Shown here in pieces: positions 11,560 to 23,940 of a DNA stretch of 64,000 nt. The notes beneath the pieces were generated by a model. It did not search any database. It was not told where the DNA came from and was given only the letters and a program-made list of their open reading frames with translations. The position numbers were made by a program, and so were the translations under genes. This stretch comes from Strongylocentrotus droebachiensis (Eukaryota > Echinodermata > Echinoidea > Camarodonta > Strongylocentrotidae): positions 62,001 to 126,000 of the forward strand of contig JAVYIG010004972.1 in NCBI GenBank assembly GCA_035222895.1, in the 5' to 3' direction. The number at the start of each line of letters is the position of its first letter. Position 1 is the first letter of the stretch.

Positions 11560-12463
11560 CTAACGACAGTCTATTACCAAACTATCGTAAATATAATGCC
11601 GCAATACTTAATTTAGCACATTTACGGTTTAGTAATTTGGTGTTGTTGTTGTGTTTTTTGGAATACAAATAAGCCACATTATGTTATCTCACAATAGAAA
11701 CTTTCATAAACAAAATAATGTTCGGTGTAACGTTGTTCTTAATAACTTATCAAACTCTTTATTTAAATACGTCGTAAGGATATACATAACAGCTACTCAT
11801 CCATAGAGGACAAAGGTGCACTTTTTTCGGGGGAGGGAGGCTGTTAAACTTGAATACTCATTCGTTTTCTTTTAGTGAAATATAAACGAAAACACAACAG
11901 GAGGCAATGGTCTCAGAAAGGGTTTAGAGTAGGAAAGAAAAAGAAAGGAAATCTAGAATGGGTGTAGTAGCTGATCTCTATTGGACAATCCGTTTGACCA
12001 TTCAGAACACAGTATCGTTTGAAGGCAGCTCATTGGTCGATTGTTTACACCAATCGTGAAGCGCGCGCGGAAGCGCGAGCTTGATAGGATTCAACAACAG
12101 ATGGCGCTGTGTGATTTGGGAGATAGATTGAAAAAGGAATGACCAACGAATTTGGCGCATCACAATTTCATCTATCGACATCGTGTGTGCTGTGAGGGAG
12201 ATAACTTGCTGTTCATTACTATGTGCGGTATGTTTTTAGACAAGTGAAATAGCTAGGCTAAAACATCAGTTTAGTTGTGAATTTCAGTTAACCATACACC
12301 CGTTAATACAGGCTTCGTTAGTAAAGGAATTTTGAACGCAGGAAAAAAAGAAAGCTCGTTTAATGCAAGGAAGTTTTTAGCGTAACTGGAAAGTATTGCC
12401 TGAGACAGCACCATAATATGCATAAACATATCACACCCATTGTAACATTGGAAGACCAAGACA
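11560..12463. other. Unassigned intergenic DNA with a CCAAT-rich patch
   Basis: Around 11970-12070 several ATTGG/CCAAT pentamers (TATTGGACAATCC, CATTGGTCGATTG, ACACCAATCG) cluster next to GCGCGCGCGGAAGCGCG. This could be a promoter-like patch, but no gene start follows that I can recognise. Confidence 0.35.
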
Positions 12464-13019
12464 CCAGAGGTATATGGGTTCCTTTTGCAGCCAACATCGA
12501 ATTCTGTAGAACTTTGCAGGAATAGTGAATATGTCACGTATGTCCTATCTGTGAAAATTAAACGTAAACAGTGTCCACTGTCCTAGTATTCAAATTATGC
12601 AATTACTGAAACCCGTTTACTTTCTAGATTACACTGTCAGACACCATTAAGTGACTGACTGACTTCTCTTTTTTCTTTGGTAATAACATACATACAATGA
12701 GCTGCTAAGGGCACCTGAGCATTTGTCTACATCAATTAGCCACTTCTTGTAATGGCCAAAATTAAGCTGATTGAATCTTTGCGCAGTAAAAAACGTACGA
12801 AGATTTGGTACAAGGGTCAGAAAATCAGACTATTTAATTGAACAAGCGCGCTCGCTAAATTCGATTCGACAACTACGGTCGTTATTTTCCATAAAAAAGA
12901 CATTTTCAAGCTCTTTGGTTTGTGAGGGAAGCTCTAAATAAGTATTATCTTTCAAATGCCGTTGGTATCTAACCTTTTTTTTGGGGGGGGGGGCTGCAAA
13001 TGGGACCAAGTACCTTTAA
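12464..13019. mobile_element. Family A TIR element, copy 2 (reverse orientation)
   Basis: Right end GGGACCAAGTACCTTTAA is inverted to the degenerate left end AGAGGTATATGGGTTCC. The body is homologous to 1042-1679 read backwards. It lacks the 97-bp insert of copy 1 and thus shows the empty site. A C/G run of about ten bases lies near the right end. Confidence 0.85.
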
Positions 13020-13347
13020 CACTTTACTTTAAAAAGACAATTAAAGCGTGTCTAGTCTTTCCTGGACAAAGACCCGATCAAAACGGGATCTAAACACACG
13101 CGACTCTGCTCAGCAGTGACGGACAAAATTAGTACTATTCAAATGCTATCAAGTGCGACGAAAAATGAAAAGTTCATCGTCAAATAGACAGAAAAGATGA
13201 TATTAACTAACTTGTTCGCGTCAGTAAATTCAATTGTATTTAGCGTCGCGTGCAGTTGACAAATTTGGGACCTGGTAAACGGATGGGAAGGTACGCGCGC
13301 TCGTTCAGCGGACCGTATCAGAACCTACATCCTTTCACTAGTGGGAT

Positions 13348-13638
13348 CCCCACACACAGAAGAATTAGTGAGTTTCATTAGTCTATTTTTGAATGGCGAT
13401 CAGAATTTCACTTGCTCTCTTTGTGTGAACCTAAAAATCTCACTAAAAGTGTGAAACTATCGCGATCAAAACTCATTGCGTTTTGTTTTAAATAATCGCG
13501 ATTATTTAGCCGAGTATTTTGCCGGTGAACAAAAGCCAGATAACAAAATAACAGCGTTTCCTCAATAAGAACGGTAGCTAGAAAGGGTGAGATTTGAATC
13601 GCGATCTAAATCTCACTGAATCTTTTTGTGCGTATGGG
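13348..13638. mobile_element. TIR element of about 290 bp
   Basis: Left CCCACACACAGAAGAATTAG and right GAATCTTTTTGTGCGTATGGG are inverted, as are the adjacent GTGAG/CTCAC. The inside has further TCGCGAT palindromes and no coding frame. Confidence 0.65.
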
Positions 13639-14205
13639 CCTATTGTTTTGAACAAAATAATGTATTTTTGAAAGCAGCGTTTGAAACGACGCTACTATTT
13701 AAATGCATGGATTGTTTCGAAGGCGTGCCTTTATTCTAGCTATCATCAACATCGAGTTAGTAGTATGACGTTGATTAGCGTTTTTATTTGCCATACTATA
13801 AGAATAGAATTAGGAACTCCATGGATATACGAACTGGGTATAATTATAAGTTGGTGATCATGTGAAATAATATTGCAGCTGTAATTCATGTTTTTATGCT
13901 ACCTATAAATTGACAAAATAGTATAGTCTGTTTTGAGCGATGTTACATGCTTTCTTTGTCTGATTGTGTGGAAGTGCTAAACATATTGTCTGATTCGCAA
14001 TGACAGTGCTGACGCGATATGTCATTATGATTATTATCATGACTATCCGTATTAAAGTGTGGCAATAAATACGTTACAAAGAGCGGAATAACACCAGTTG
14101 TCAATAATTACAGAAATAATGATAACAAATTAGGCCTATATAATTTGATTTGGTAGTTTCATTTGTATGTTAATCACCGCTTTATTCCACTCATCACAAA
14201 CATAG
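13639..14205. other. Unassigned intergenic DNA
   Basis: AT-rich, no recognised feature. Confidence 0.5.
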
Positions 14206-14209
14206 TTAC

Positions 14210-14440
14210 ACACTCTCTCTCTCTCTCTCTCTGTCTATCTATGAATATCCTTCTGACTGTCTGCTTCTCTCTCTCTCTCTCTCTCTCTCAATCTATCACT
14301 CTCTTTCTCTTTCTCTGTCTCTCTGTCTCTCTCGCTCTCGCTCTCTGCGCTCTCTTCCCCTCTCTCTTTCTATTTCTCGTCCCCCCTCTCTCTCTCTCCC
14401 TCTCTCTCTTCCTCTTTCTCCCTCTTTCTCCCATGCACTC
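14210..14440. repeat. (CT)n microsatellite
   Basis: CT runs with GTCT, TTTCT and CGCT interruptions. Confidence 0.95.
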
Positions 14441-16045
14441 TTTTCTTCTCCTTGAGAGTCCCTTATCATCTTTCGTCTCTTAATACCTGATATTTAAACC
14501 TTTATTTCTGATTTCTTGTCAACTGGTCAAAAAGAAGCATTATTGAGTAATCACTATTAAAGATGGAAGAAAGAAAATGTTAAAACAGTTGTCATTTCAA
14601 ATCTGTGGGAATTGAAGGTGACATTCCGTATCTAATTACCTTCAAAATGTGAAGTTCAAGACCGCCTGTTTTGTTCATGAAACTGTCGTTACGCAAAGCT
14701 CAATGGTGCGTTTGACGAGATTACGGAATTGGGCGGTTTATTATTGGAAAGTACAACGAATACAGGCGAAATGAAATTAATTCCTAGTTTCTTAACCCGA
14801 TATTTCACATTTTAAGGAGGAGAGGTTACATGTTGTTTATTATTTGACTTTTTCCTGCACATTAAAATGCTGGTGGTAGGATTTCAACACAAAATTATCA
14901 TGAAGAAGCTCAAAATACGGTAAAGTGTTACCCCCATTTCTCACAGCAATCAATTAACTAAACCAAAAAATTACTTATCTGTTCCAGATTCCTATTAATC
15001 TTAGTTAAGGAAAGAATATCAATTAGGCGTGACAAATTGAGGCGGGCCGAAAATGAAAGGAGGAGGAGAGAGTGGACAATATTTTAGGAATACATTTCAT
15101 TTGGATTCACAAAAATAATTATGTTAGCTTCGAGAGCTTTGAGGTAATTACGTAAAATCATACAACTCAATACGAGAAAGTATGAAACAAGCAATTCTCT
15201 TAAATATCAATTAAATGCAGATGAAAAATACAAATCGATGAGCTGGGATAGTGCTACCCGATGATTGAATTTGGATTTCGTCCACGCCCATCGAATGACT
15301 GATCAGAAAGTCACCCGATACTAGCGGGGCGAAAAGCGCTGAGGATGGGGAGGAAACGTCAAGATTTGGAACATTGATTCCGTCACCCGTATCACCTTTC
15401 AAATTGTGTTTAAATGATTCTTTTTGGGGGAGGGGTGGAGGTGTACAATTATAGAAGAAAGGGCAAGGAAAATGACCGAAGGGGAGGGGTGGGGTGACCG
15501 GTGACTTAGATACAGACAGGTTTTAAAAAGCAACCATAATTAAATCTTTATGGCATATATTCCCTGACAAATTCTATTTCGTCAGGGACAAATGTGCTTT
15601 CGTACTAACATGTTCAAATATGATACAACTTTGTTTAGCCGATGGTTACTATAATCAACCCAAATAGTGTGAATATAATGATAACAGAGTGAAGTACGAA
15701 AGTGAGCTTGACGTATATGAATTTCATCAAAGAAAACGAATGGAGCTTTAATAAACAAAATCTTCTCGACAGTGACGTATATAGATACAGGAGGACCTTT
15801 ACCCAAATTAAAATAAATTGGCAAAATGAAGGACAAAAACCGTGAAGGAGACAGAAAGAACATGAAGAAAGGGAGAGGAAAAATGTGACGTAAAAGATGG
15901 GGCTACGACCCTTCCCATACCCTCCCCTCATTCTATAACCCTTATTCCCTAGCATTTCATCCAGTTAATATTTCTAGTGCCCCCCCCCCCCGCACCCTGG
16001 ATGTTATACCCTCTCAATGACTGGACACATGCTACTACTGGGGGG
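14441..16045. other. Unassigned intergenic DNA
   Basis: No recognised gene. Several G or C homopolymer runs occur (near 15425, 15980). Open frames near 15.2-15.95 kb have no family resemblance. Confidence 0.5.
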
Positions 16046-16353
16046 GGGGTGTTTCCCAAAGATCCATATAAGTTGAACTTATCTCTAAGTCGGACTTAAC
16101 AATGATGGAAAGCCGTTAGCATCTTTGGAAATATTTGTAAATATTATTTCAAAATGCATGAAATGTTGATTAAAATCATTCATATTTTCTTTTATCATGG
16201 GAAATTTCATTTTCTTGATGTGTAATTTATGAACAGTATCAAATACTTTAATTTTTGCTTTTTAATATATTTCATTTTAAGGCTACAAATTTTCCATAAT
16301 TTTTAAGTCCATCTTAGGGTTAAGTTTGACTTAGAATCTTTGTGAAACACCCA
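16046..16353. mobile_element. GGGGTGTTTCACAAAG-ended TIR element, copy 1
   Basis: Left GGTGTTTCCCAAAGATCC and right CTTTGTGAAACACCCAC are inverted. Long arms of about 70 bp each hold AAGTTGAACTTATCTCTAAG and matching inverted text, and the middle is AT-rich. It is homologous to the element at 17169-17478, which is in the opposite orientation. Confidence 0.85.
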
Positions 16354-17165
16354 CCTGGAGATGTATATTATTATCATAGAATCACTACAGAATTAATTAA
16401 AGTAAATCTGCACTTGCCACCTTCTTCAGGAAAGTACAGGAGGTGTCAAGCGATTCATTAACAACACAGTTATCCGCAAGGAGATTAATGTCATAAGCGT
16501 AAAGAATTGGACTGAAAAACAGGAAACTAGAAGATGCGGTAGATTGCTCAACTGTGTCTGACAAGGATTGGTCGGTGCTATCAAGAAAACGCGCGTCTAA
16601 AATTCGTCTAAAATAATTAATTGTCTGTTTCGGATGCGTCGACAACATAAACTGTTAAAGGCATTGTTTAACAATGTTTCCAGTTTTATACATCTGAGAT
16701 TTATGGCCCTACGTGTTATTAGTTTTTGTGATATGGTGTAATATTGAAGCTCTAAAAAAAAAGCGCTTTAAAATGATTATGAAGTGCTTCAAAAAAGTAA
16801 TAATCTTTGAGTGACCGGTTTTACCATACTCATTTTCCCAATAGACTGTAGTGTTATGAAAAACCGTTGGGAAAAAGGTTTTTGAAATTGTGAATTACAA
16901 TCATAAATATCTTGATAATCAAACATGCGATTGGCTTGTATGGGATGGCATGGGATTCATTTCTGATTTAAAGATTTATTATGATTGCAGCATGAGCTAA
17001 TTCCAGGATTTTTTGTTTAGAATCAGAGGCAAAGTTACCTAATACCTTTAAGGCGCATGTGAGCAATATATTTATAATTTGGTCTCATTTACCCAGGTTT
17101 GCCACTACACTGCTCTTCCTACAATGAATACCACCATAATAGCCAGGTACCCATTTAATACACAC
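16354..17165. other. Unassigned DNA ending in a SINE-like piece
   Basis: Mostly unrecognised. The end (about 17105-17168) reads CCAGGTACCCATTTAATACAC, resembling the ACCCATTTATACA phrase in the SINE at 28.9-29.15 kb. Confidence 0.4.
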
Positions 17166-17168
17166 CTG

Positions 17169-17478
17169 GGGGGTGTTTCACAAAGATCCTAAGTAGAACT
17201 TAACTCTAAGTTGGACTTAAAAATTATGGACAGCCATTGGAGCCTTAAAATGAAATATATTAAAAAGCAGAAATTTAAGTATTTTAGACTTTTCATAAAT
17301 TCCACATCAAGAACATGAAATCTCCCATGATAATAGAACATATTAATGATTTGAATCAGCATTTTATGCCTTTTAAAATAACTTTTACACAATATTTTCA
17401 AAGATGCTAATGGCTTTTCATAATTTTTAAGTCCAACTTAGAGATAAGTTCAACTTAGGATCTTTGTGAAACACCCCC
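17169..17478. mobile_element. GGGGTGTTTCACAAAG-ended TIR element, copy 2
   Basis: Inverted ends GGGGTGTTTCACAAAGATCC and GGATCTTTGTGAAACACCCC with long arms; about 310 bp. It splits SINE-like sequence: ...ACACACCTGG to the left and CCTGGGCTGAGAGG to the right, consistent with a CCTGG 5-bp target duplication. No coding frame. Confidence 0.85.
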
Positions 17479-17519
17479 CTGGGCTGAGAGGAACAATGAT
17501 GAGAAAATACCTTGTCGAA

Positions 17520-17640
17520 GGTGAGATGTAATAATAATAATAATTTATATAGCGCACATATCCACCCTGCAAGGTGCTCAAGGCGCTCCAATAATTATAT
17601 ACGCAGGGATCTTATAATTACTTGGGAACGCTCGTTAGAG
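17520..17640 (-). repeat. SINE tail-like repeat with AAT microsatellite
   Basis: AATAATAATAATTTATATAG then CGCACATATCCACCCTGCAA and GCTCAAGGCGCTCC. Read on the minus strand this is a GAGCGCCTTGAGC...CGCTATATAAATTATTATT tail of the kind that ends several SINE-like pieces here. Confidence 0.45.
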
Positions 17641-19345
17641 ACTCAAGAGCCTTCACAAATAAACCTAAGTCCTTCCAGCAGAAAGTGCGGAAAATCGAAA
17701 CACCTTCTATATAGTTCAGTCTATCTGTGTCTCCATCTCCTATCCTTTCTCTCTTACATCTTACTATCTATACTTGATCTGTCACTGGTATAATTATTAC
17801 GCATATTCTGCATAATCGTACTCTTATTGGAAAAAAGAGGAAAATGGCAATGAATTTGACTGAATAGTGTTACATGTTGAAGGTGATTCGACGGTTATAA
17901 AATCGTTTATATTTATTTCAGTAAGTGAAGAGGACAACTCTTGGGCCAGCTTAAAGAGAGCGTGTCACGTTTCATGAAACTATACCGCAACAGTTATCAA
18001 TCACCCCTAAAGAAAACTGGTCCATCTTACGAGCACAAACCTCAAGAAACCAACATAAATCCTCATGTATTATGGAATTGAAATACTTCCCACCAGAAGA
18101 AAAAGAAAAAGAAGAGGAAAAACAACCCTATATGATAAAGATCCTATATTAGAGTAACTAGAGCAACTTGACAAGGCCCACATGATCGTTGCGTTTGGAT
18201 TTAGCCGTTCACATTATTCATGATGTGAAGCCAGTAAGCTACCAGAACGCAACAGAAGTTAAGAAACCGAAGATCTGCCGCTGGAGGCGCCAAATGGTAC
18301 GGCAATATTAAATGCTAATCAGGCGATCATTGTCGCCAAGAAGAAAGAAGAAATATCGGGAAATGGAGTAAAAGCTAGAAAAGGCAGAGAAAGAGGAAGG
18401 GGGTAGCATTCCCCGAGGAGCGTCATTTGGTATCATTCGAAGGCGGAAAATGTCCGTCAATGACGCGAAATGAATCGGTAATTGAAGGGATCTTGGATAG
18501 GAGACGGTTACACGGCTGTTGAAGGGGTCACTGTCCCTCACCCCAAAGCAAGCCGGAACGTCGGGGGAGGAGTCCCGGTGGGACCTGGCAAGGTTCGCTA
18601 CGCGTCTGGCTCGAGTTGGGGATCTCTCATACAGCCCTGCCTCTACAGGATTACACATTGATGAATAATGCATGGAACATGATATCGGTGTTGGTCTTTC
18701 ATATGGTGGTGATGGTGGTGGAGAAGTGACGTTGGGCAATCATTGTGATACACAAAGGGCCTGGACAATGATTCCATAAAAAAAGTTACCTAAACCCCTT
18801 GCCGCAGAGGGCGAAAATTAAATGGAACTAGCCAGCATTTTTTTGTGATGGGGAAGGGTGTGACGTTGACAGCAACATCAAAAACACATCAACAAGAAAG
18901 AAAAACAAAAAACAACAACAACAACAACGAAAAACAACAAACAAAACAAAAACAAAAGCATAAAACAGTTACAAAGTCCATGAAAAAATGAAAGACATAG
19001 TGATAAAGTGAATATTTATCAAACGGATGGACAACAAAGGGGTTTTAATCTAAAAACGTTCTTCTATAGCATTCTAAGTTATTTGCTTTGCATGCACAAT
19101 CCAATCACTTCAAAAAATCTTCTTTTTTGGATTTGTTTTTGTTGTTGTTGGTGAATTCATACGAATTGAACAATCCATCATGACTTCAATGGTATAGGTA
19201 AGAAAAATACAAAAAGAATGAAAAATAGTACAATATTTTCCCCCTCCAAAAGCTGGAGGTCTGAGATGAAAAATATATGAAGATAATAATATCGGCAAAT
19301 GCTACTGCATTCCCCCCTTCCCCCTTGACGACAATATGATTCAAT
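17641..19345. other. Unassigned intergenic DNA
   Basis: No firm gene. A GC-richer stretch at 18.3-18.74 kb is open on the minus strand and is discussed as a finding. CAA/ACA-rich low complexity lies at 18890-18965. Confidence 0.45.
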
Positions 19346-20370
19346 AAAATCGTAGAAAGAGAAGAGAGAGAGAGAGAGAAAGGGAGTGGGACTGTTAGCG
19401 AGACAGAGACAGAGGGGATAAAGAGCAGAAATTAAAAAGTGTAAATGTAAAGATCTCAGATCCCCCCCTCCTCCTCCCCCCCCCCCCCCAAAAAAAAGAA
19501 CAAAGAATCGGAAGAAAATTAAAGAACCAAAGAAGAAAACAACTCTTACTTCACCCCCCCCCCCCCCACCAACAACAAATACAAAGTCGTACACGTATTA
19601 CAAATAAATGAAACAGATAGACCTTCCAATTTAAGCTAGTCACATATTCATTCAACAAATGAACCAAATCTGAAAGGGCATCTATTCTAAACCATGGAAA
19701 TAAGAGAACAATGAATAATCATATATAGTCTAGGAAACGAAGTAAACTAGTACAATGGGGAAGAAGAAGAAGTTTTGAAATATATGTATTTTCTTAGCAG
19801 TCCAATACACGGGAAAAGAGAAAGAGTGGAACAATGATCTTGTCCCCCCCCCCCCTTCCCCCTGCCTTGTTCTTAAACTTGGACTTCACAGGAGCCAAAA
19901 ACCGTTTAACAAGATCGTAACATCAGCATTTTTACAACCCTTTTTTTTTCTTTTCTTCAACACATCTTTATGAAAGAGGAGGCGGGTATGACGAGACATC
20001 ATTTTCCTAAATCTGTCATCGGCATTAAGTGAGAAAAAAGGAGAACGTTTAACTGCCTCGGGCCAACAGAATCGGGGCGTAAAATTAAGTGACTTCTCTT
20101 CCCTTTTACAATTTTATCAATTTATGACCTTAGCTTTATCTTTCTCCTCTGCTCCGATGAAACCTGTTCACGGGAATTATGAAATATCAAAGTAATATGA
20201 TCCCTCGAATTAAAGTCTTGTCGTCGGTTTTTTGTTGCGAATTCGGAAGCGATGTGGACCGCTTGGGAATAGAATATGATCGATGGCGGCGCTAGAACAA
20301 ATGATTTGACGAGGGGTAGATCGGGTAGCTTTAGTATAAAGTGCTATATAAATCTATACTTTTTCTTACA
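19346..20370. other. Low-complexity and unassigned DNA
   Basis: Short GA run (19360-19385), several C homopolymers of 10-14 (19485, 19553, 19846) and AT-rich sequence. No gene. Confidence 0.5.
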
Positions 20371-20645
20371 TGTATTATTATTGTTATCATTATTATCATT
20401 TTTAATACTGTTACTATCAATATTATTATTTTTATTATTGTTATTATTATTATTATTATTGTTGTTATTGTTATTATTAGTATTGTTATTATTATTATTA
20501 TTGTTGTTATTGTTATTATTGTTATTAATTAGTGTTATTATAATTGTTTTTTTCATTGTTATTATCATTATTGTAATTACTATTGTTATTATTAATACTA
20601 ATGTTATCATCATTTGTATTATTAATATTATTATCATTATCAATT
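20370..20645. repeat. (ATT/GTT)n microsatellite
   Basis: Almost pure TTA/TTG units for about 275 bp. It follows AAAGTGCTATATAAATCTATA, the tail-type sequence that precedes such runs in SINE-like repeats of this window. Confidence 0.9.
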
Positions 20646-22000
20646 CTCGCTCCCATTTGTCCACGTGTTAAGTCGACAATAATTAAAAAATAGAAAAGTA
20701 GAATCTGTTTTAACGCTCAGAGCAGTGACAAAATGTACAAAATCTCCTGAATGATTCTTTCGGCTCAAACAAAATATATGAAGCCTGTATATTATAACGC
20801 GGCTAAAGACAACTCTCGTCAATTTGGAGACTCAAACTGAAAATACATGAATTTAATATAATTTTTTTCAAAGTACGAACACAAAGAAAAGCTAACTACA
20901 GCCTAGGGGGTAAAACCGAGGAGACTATGACTATTAAATATCATTTATGTTCTTAAGATATACAAAGGACAGTTACTTGATTTTATATGAATTTCTGGAA
21001 TCAATACCATGATATCAATTTTTTTCCCGCCAGTCTAGAATGCATCAGGAGTGGATTAATTAATCGTGTGCGCCATTGTACACATCTTTTAATCACGTCA
21101 GTGTGTGTTCGAATTGGGGTTTCTGTTGTATTTTTCTATGGGGTGCACGGGAAGGCGACTTTAAAACGGCCCCAAAATATTCCGGTTGAAATTTCCTTCT
21201 TAAGTGGAATTAATATCTCGAAACACAGGTTGTATATTGTTATACTCTTGAAACAAGAAGGAAGAAAGATAGATACCTTAATTAATGGTGATTATATTCA
21301 TCTAGCAATGAATGTTAATAATGTCTGATTTAAAGCGTGCAGGAATAGGCGCTAGTTTTGTTGTTTTCAAAATATATTTAGCTTGTATTTGGGGGGAGGA
21401 TGGGTGGGGGGACAGGATAGTAATTTTGAGGAAGTACAGATCAAAAGAATGTCAAACAAGCGAAAAGTAATTTTTATAATATAAAAACAACTTTATTTAG
21501 AATAAGTTCAAATCTTCAAATATGATGATGTGACGTCAATTACTGTTTCGTCAAAGTTTAGAATAAAGTATACGACCTGGTTTTTACAGAAGTAGTAATA
21601 GCGCTTCCTTTAAATGAAATGTAAATTAACAATTTGTTTTTATTGTGAATTTGCTAGGGTAGGGTGAAAGTTAGAAAATGTATAATTCTACACTCAAAAA
21701 TTATGAAACGTATGCGTCACTCAGGCTATCGTAGTCATAAACACGTGAATTAGAGGAAGATACATTATAGCGATGATGTTTGGACCAAAGGCATACCAAG
21801 CCGACAATGTCTTTCTAGTGGACCCTCAGAAAAAACAGTCATAAAGCCCCTGCGGCAGGTTTCTTTCTTTAATTCTTCCTTTAGTTACAATATCTAGTCA
21901 GTCAACCGATTTATAAAGAAATGCCATGATTTTTTTCTTTTCAAAATCCGAATGCCAGATTTTCTTTTTCGTTTTGTTTATTTGTTTGTTTGTTGCTCAT
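20646..22000. other. Unassigned intergenic DNA
   Basis: AT-rich. A 113-codon frame at 20987-21328 starts at ATG but has no recognisable domain or splice context. Nothing else stands out. Confidence 0.45.
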
Positions 22001-22007
22001 TTAAGTC

Positions 22008-22093
22008 TCTGTCCCTCCCTCTCTCTGTCTTTCTGTCTCTGTTTCTCTCTCTGACTCTCTCTCTGTCTCTGTCTCTCTCTCTCTCTCTCTCTC

Positions 22094-22131
<38 letters not shown>

Positions 22132-22140
22132 CCCTTCTCT
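22008..22140. repeat. (CT)n microsatellite
   Basis: CT runs with GTCT variants. Confidence 0.95.
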
Positions 22141-22369
22141 CTTTATTCGTTATGGCCGTATAGAAGAAAATGTTCACATCCATATCGCGCCTTGACAGAT
22201 TCCTCTGATTTTCGTCAATAAAAAATAAAAAAATCGCAACTGTAAACCGGTGCAATTTTGAATTGCAAGGGGATATAACTATACAATCGTTTGACAATAT
22301 TCAAGTGTCTGGTTTTAAAAAACCCAAAGTGTTTGCTAAGGTTCAATGTTCCTAATTAGTAGAAGTGAG

Positions 22370-22399
22370 AGTGAGTGAGTGAGTGTGTGTGTGTGTGTA

Positions 22400-22455
<56 letters not shown>
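22370..22455. repeat. (GT)n(GA)n compound microsatellite
   Basis: GAGT, GTGT, then a long GA run. Confidence 0.95.
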
Positions 22456-22456
<1 letters not shown>

Positions 22457-22512
22457 AATACATAGACCTATTGTTTTCCCCTCTAAAGATAGCCGATGCT
22501 GCGTTTTACAAA

Positions 22513-23098
22513 GGAGGTCATTTCATTACCCCCTCCCCACCACCGAACTACAGCAACATGGGGGCAATCAGACTAAGGGTGGGGGTAATGAGCTGTAAAA
22601 ACACCAGTATACCGGGTATTCAAGAAATGTCGTTCCTCTTCCTACATAAAGTGGTTTACCATGCAGGAGGGGTCATTTCATTACCCCTTCCCTCCTTCCG
22701 ACACACCTCAATATGGGGGCCAAAACACTGGGATGGGGGGGGGGGGGGGGTATGATGCAATAAAAGAAACACTGGTATATCGGTAAGAATATTCGTTTTT
22801 TCTATCTGTACAGAATGTGGGTATATAATTAAACATTTAAAAGGGGGAATTTCATTACCCCTCCCCACCATTAGACTACCAAAACTTTGGGGCAATGGGC
22901 TAGGGGATTGGGATAATAAGAAGAAAAAACACTGCCATAATATATCAGGGAAAGAATTTCCATCTATAAGTATGGGTAGGGTAGTCATAAAAGGGGGTCA
23001 TTCCATTACCCCTTCCTACCATCTGGACTACCGCAACATGGGGGCAATCGGACTGGGGCGGGGTAAGAGCGATGAAATCACTGGTATATTGGGAAAGG
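22513..23098. repeat. Four-unit degenerate tandem repeat (about 150-177 bp units)
   Basis: Units start at about 22513, 22666, 22843 and 22993. Each begins GG(A/G)GGTCATTTCATTACCCC, continues with a CCACC..GACTAC block and ATGGGGGCAATC, and closes with ACACTGGTATAT or a variant. Within each unit TCATTACCCC is inverted to GGGGTAATGA, so every unit can fold back. It has no coding character. Confidence 0.85.
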
Positions 23099-23718
23099 CC
23101 GACTTGTAGACAGACGAACTTGAGGTCCTATATAGATGCCAAGTTGTGTCTATTTTCCTTCCACTTTTGATTTCACAAAGTGATGAGTAAAAAGCACATC
23201 GAGCAGGAGGGAGAGAGGATAAGACTGAATGAAATCACATATTAGCCTAAACCAATCATCGACTTATTCATTTCACTGCGTCAGAATACAGTTGTTTTAA
23301 GGTAATATAGCTTTGTTAGAATACAACTTTTTTAAAACAATTTTTGACACATCGAATGAAACTTTTGTGAGATTTTTTTAGAGCTAACGCCATAAGCGCC
23401 CTGCCAATGCAGAGACCACCGCCATCATCATCAACGATAAATTCTGGTTCTGGTTAGTGTCAGAATGAATGTTCTTGAAATAAATGTGTAGAAGGTAAAT
23501 GAAGGGCTCTTATCATTACAAAAAAATGTATCTTCCTGGATATTCGGATTGTGAATTTAAACACCGACACTCTCAAATCATATACTTCATTATCAAAATG
23601 TAAACAAAATATGGGGAATACTGCAATTAAGATGTTACTCAACTCAAAACACAACTTTAAAGAATGAGAAGTGCATTTAGTCTTCAGATAATGTCTGAAA
23701 TTCAATGATCTTTATACA
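23099..23718. other. Unassigned intergenic DNA
   Basis: AT-rich, no recognised feature. Confidence 0.5.
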
Positions 23719-23719
23719 C

Positions 23720-23940
23720 TATTGCCCTTAAAGTTCAAATGATTTTTCTCAACTCTTTATATGAAATGTTTTTAACAATATTATTTATCCTTGTTAGATA
23801 AAGTTTATATCCTCTCAGAACTATATTGATCAATACAGTTCTGAGAAGATATAATCTTGATCTATCAAGAATAAATCATGTTGTCACAATTATTTCAGGA
23901 AAACAGGTACAAAAATGTGACTCCAACTTTATTGGCAATA
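23720..23940. mobile_element. TATTGCC-type inverted-repeat element, copy 2
   Basis: Ends TATTGCC and GGCAATA are inverted. Arms extend inward through GATAAAGTTTATATCCTCTC and GAAGATATAATCTTGATCTA to a near-perfect central hairpin, CAGAACTATATTGATCAATA followed by CAGTTCTG. The outer and inner sequence matches 9081-9304. Non-coding. Confidence 0.8.
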
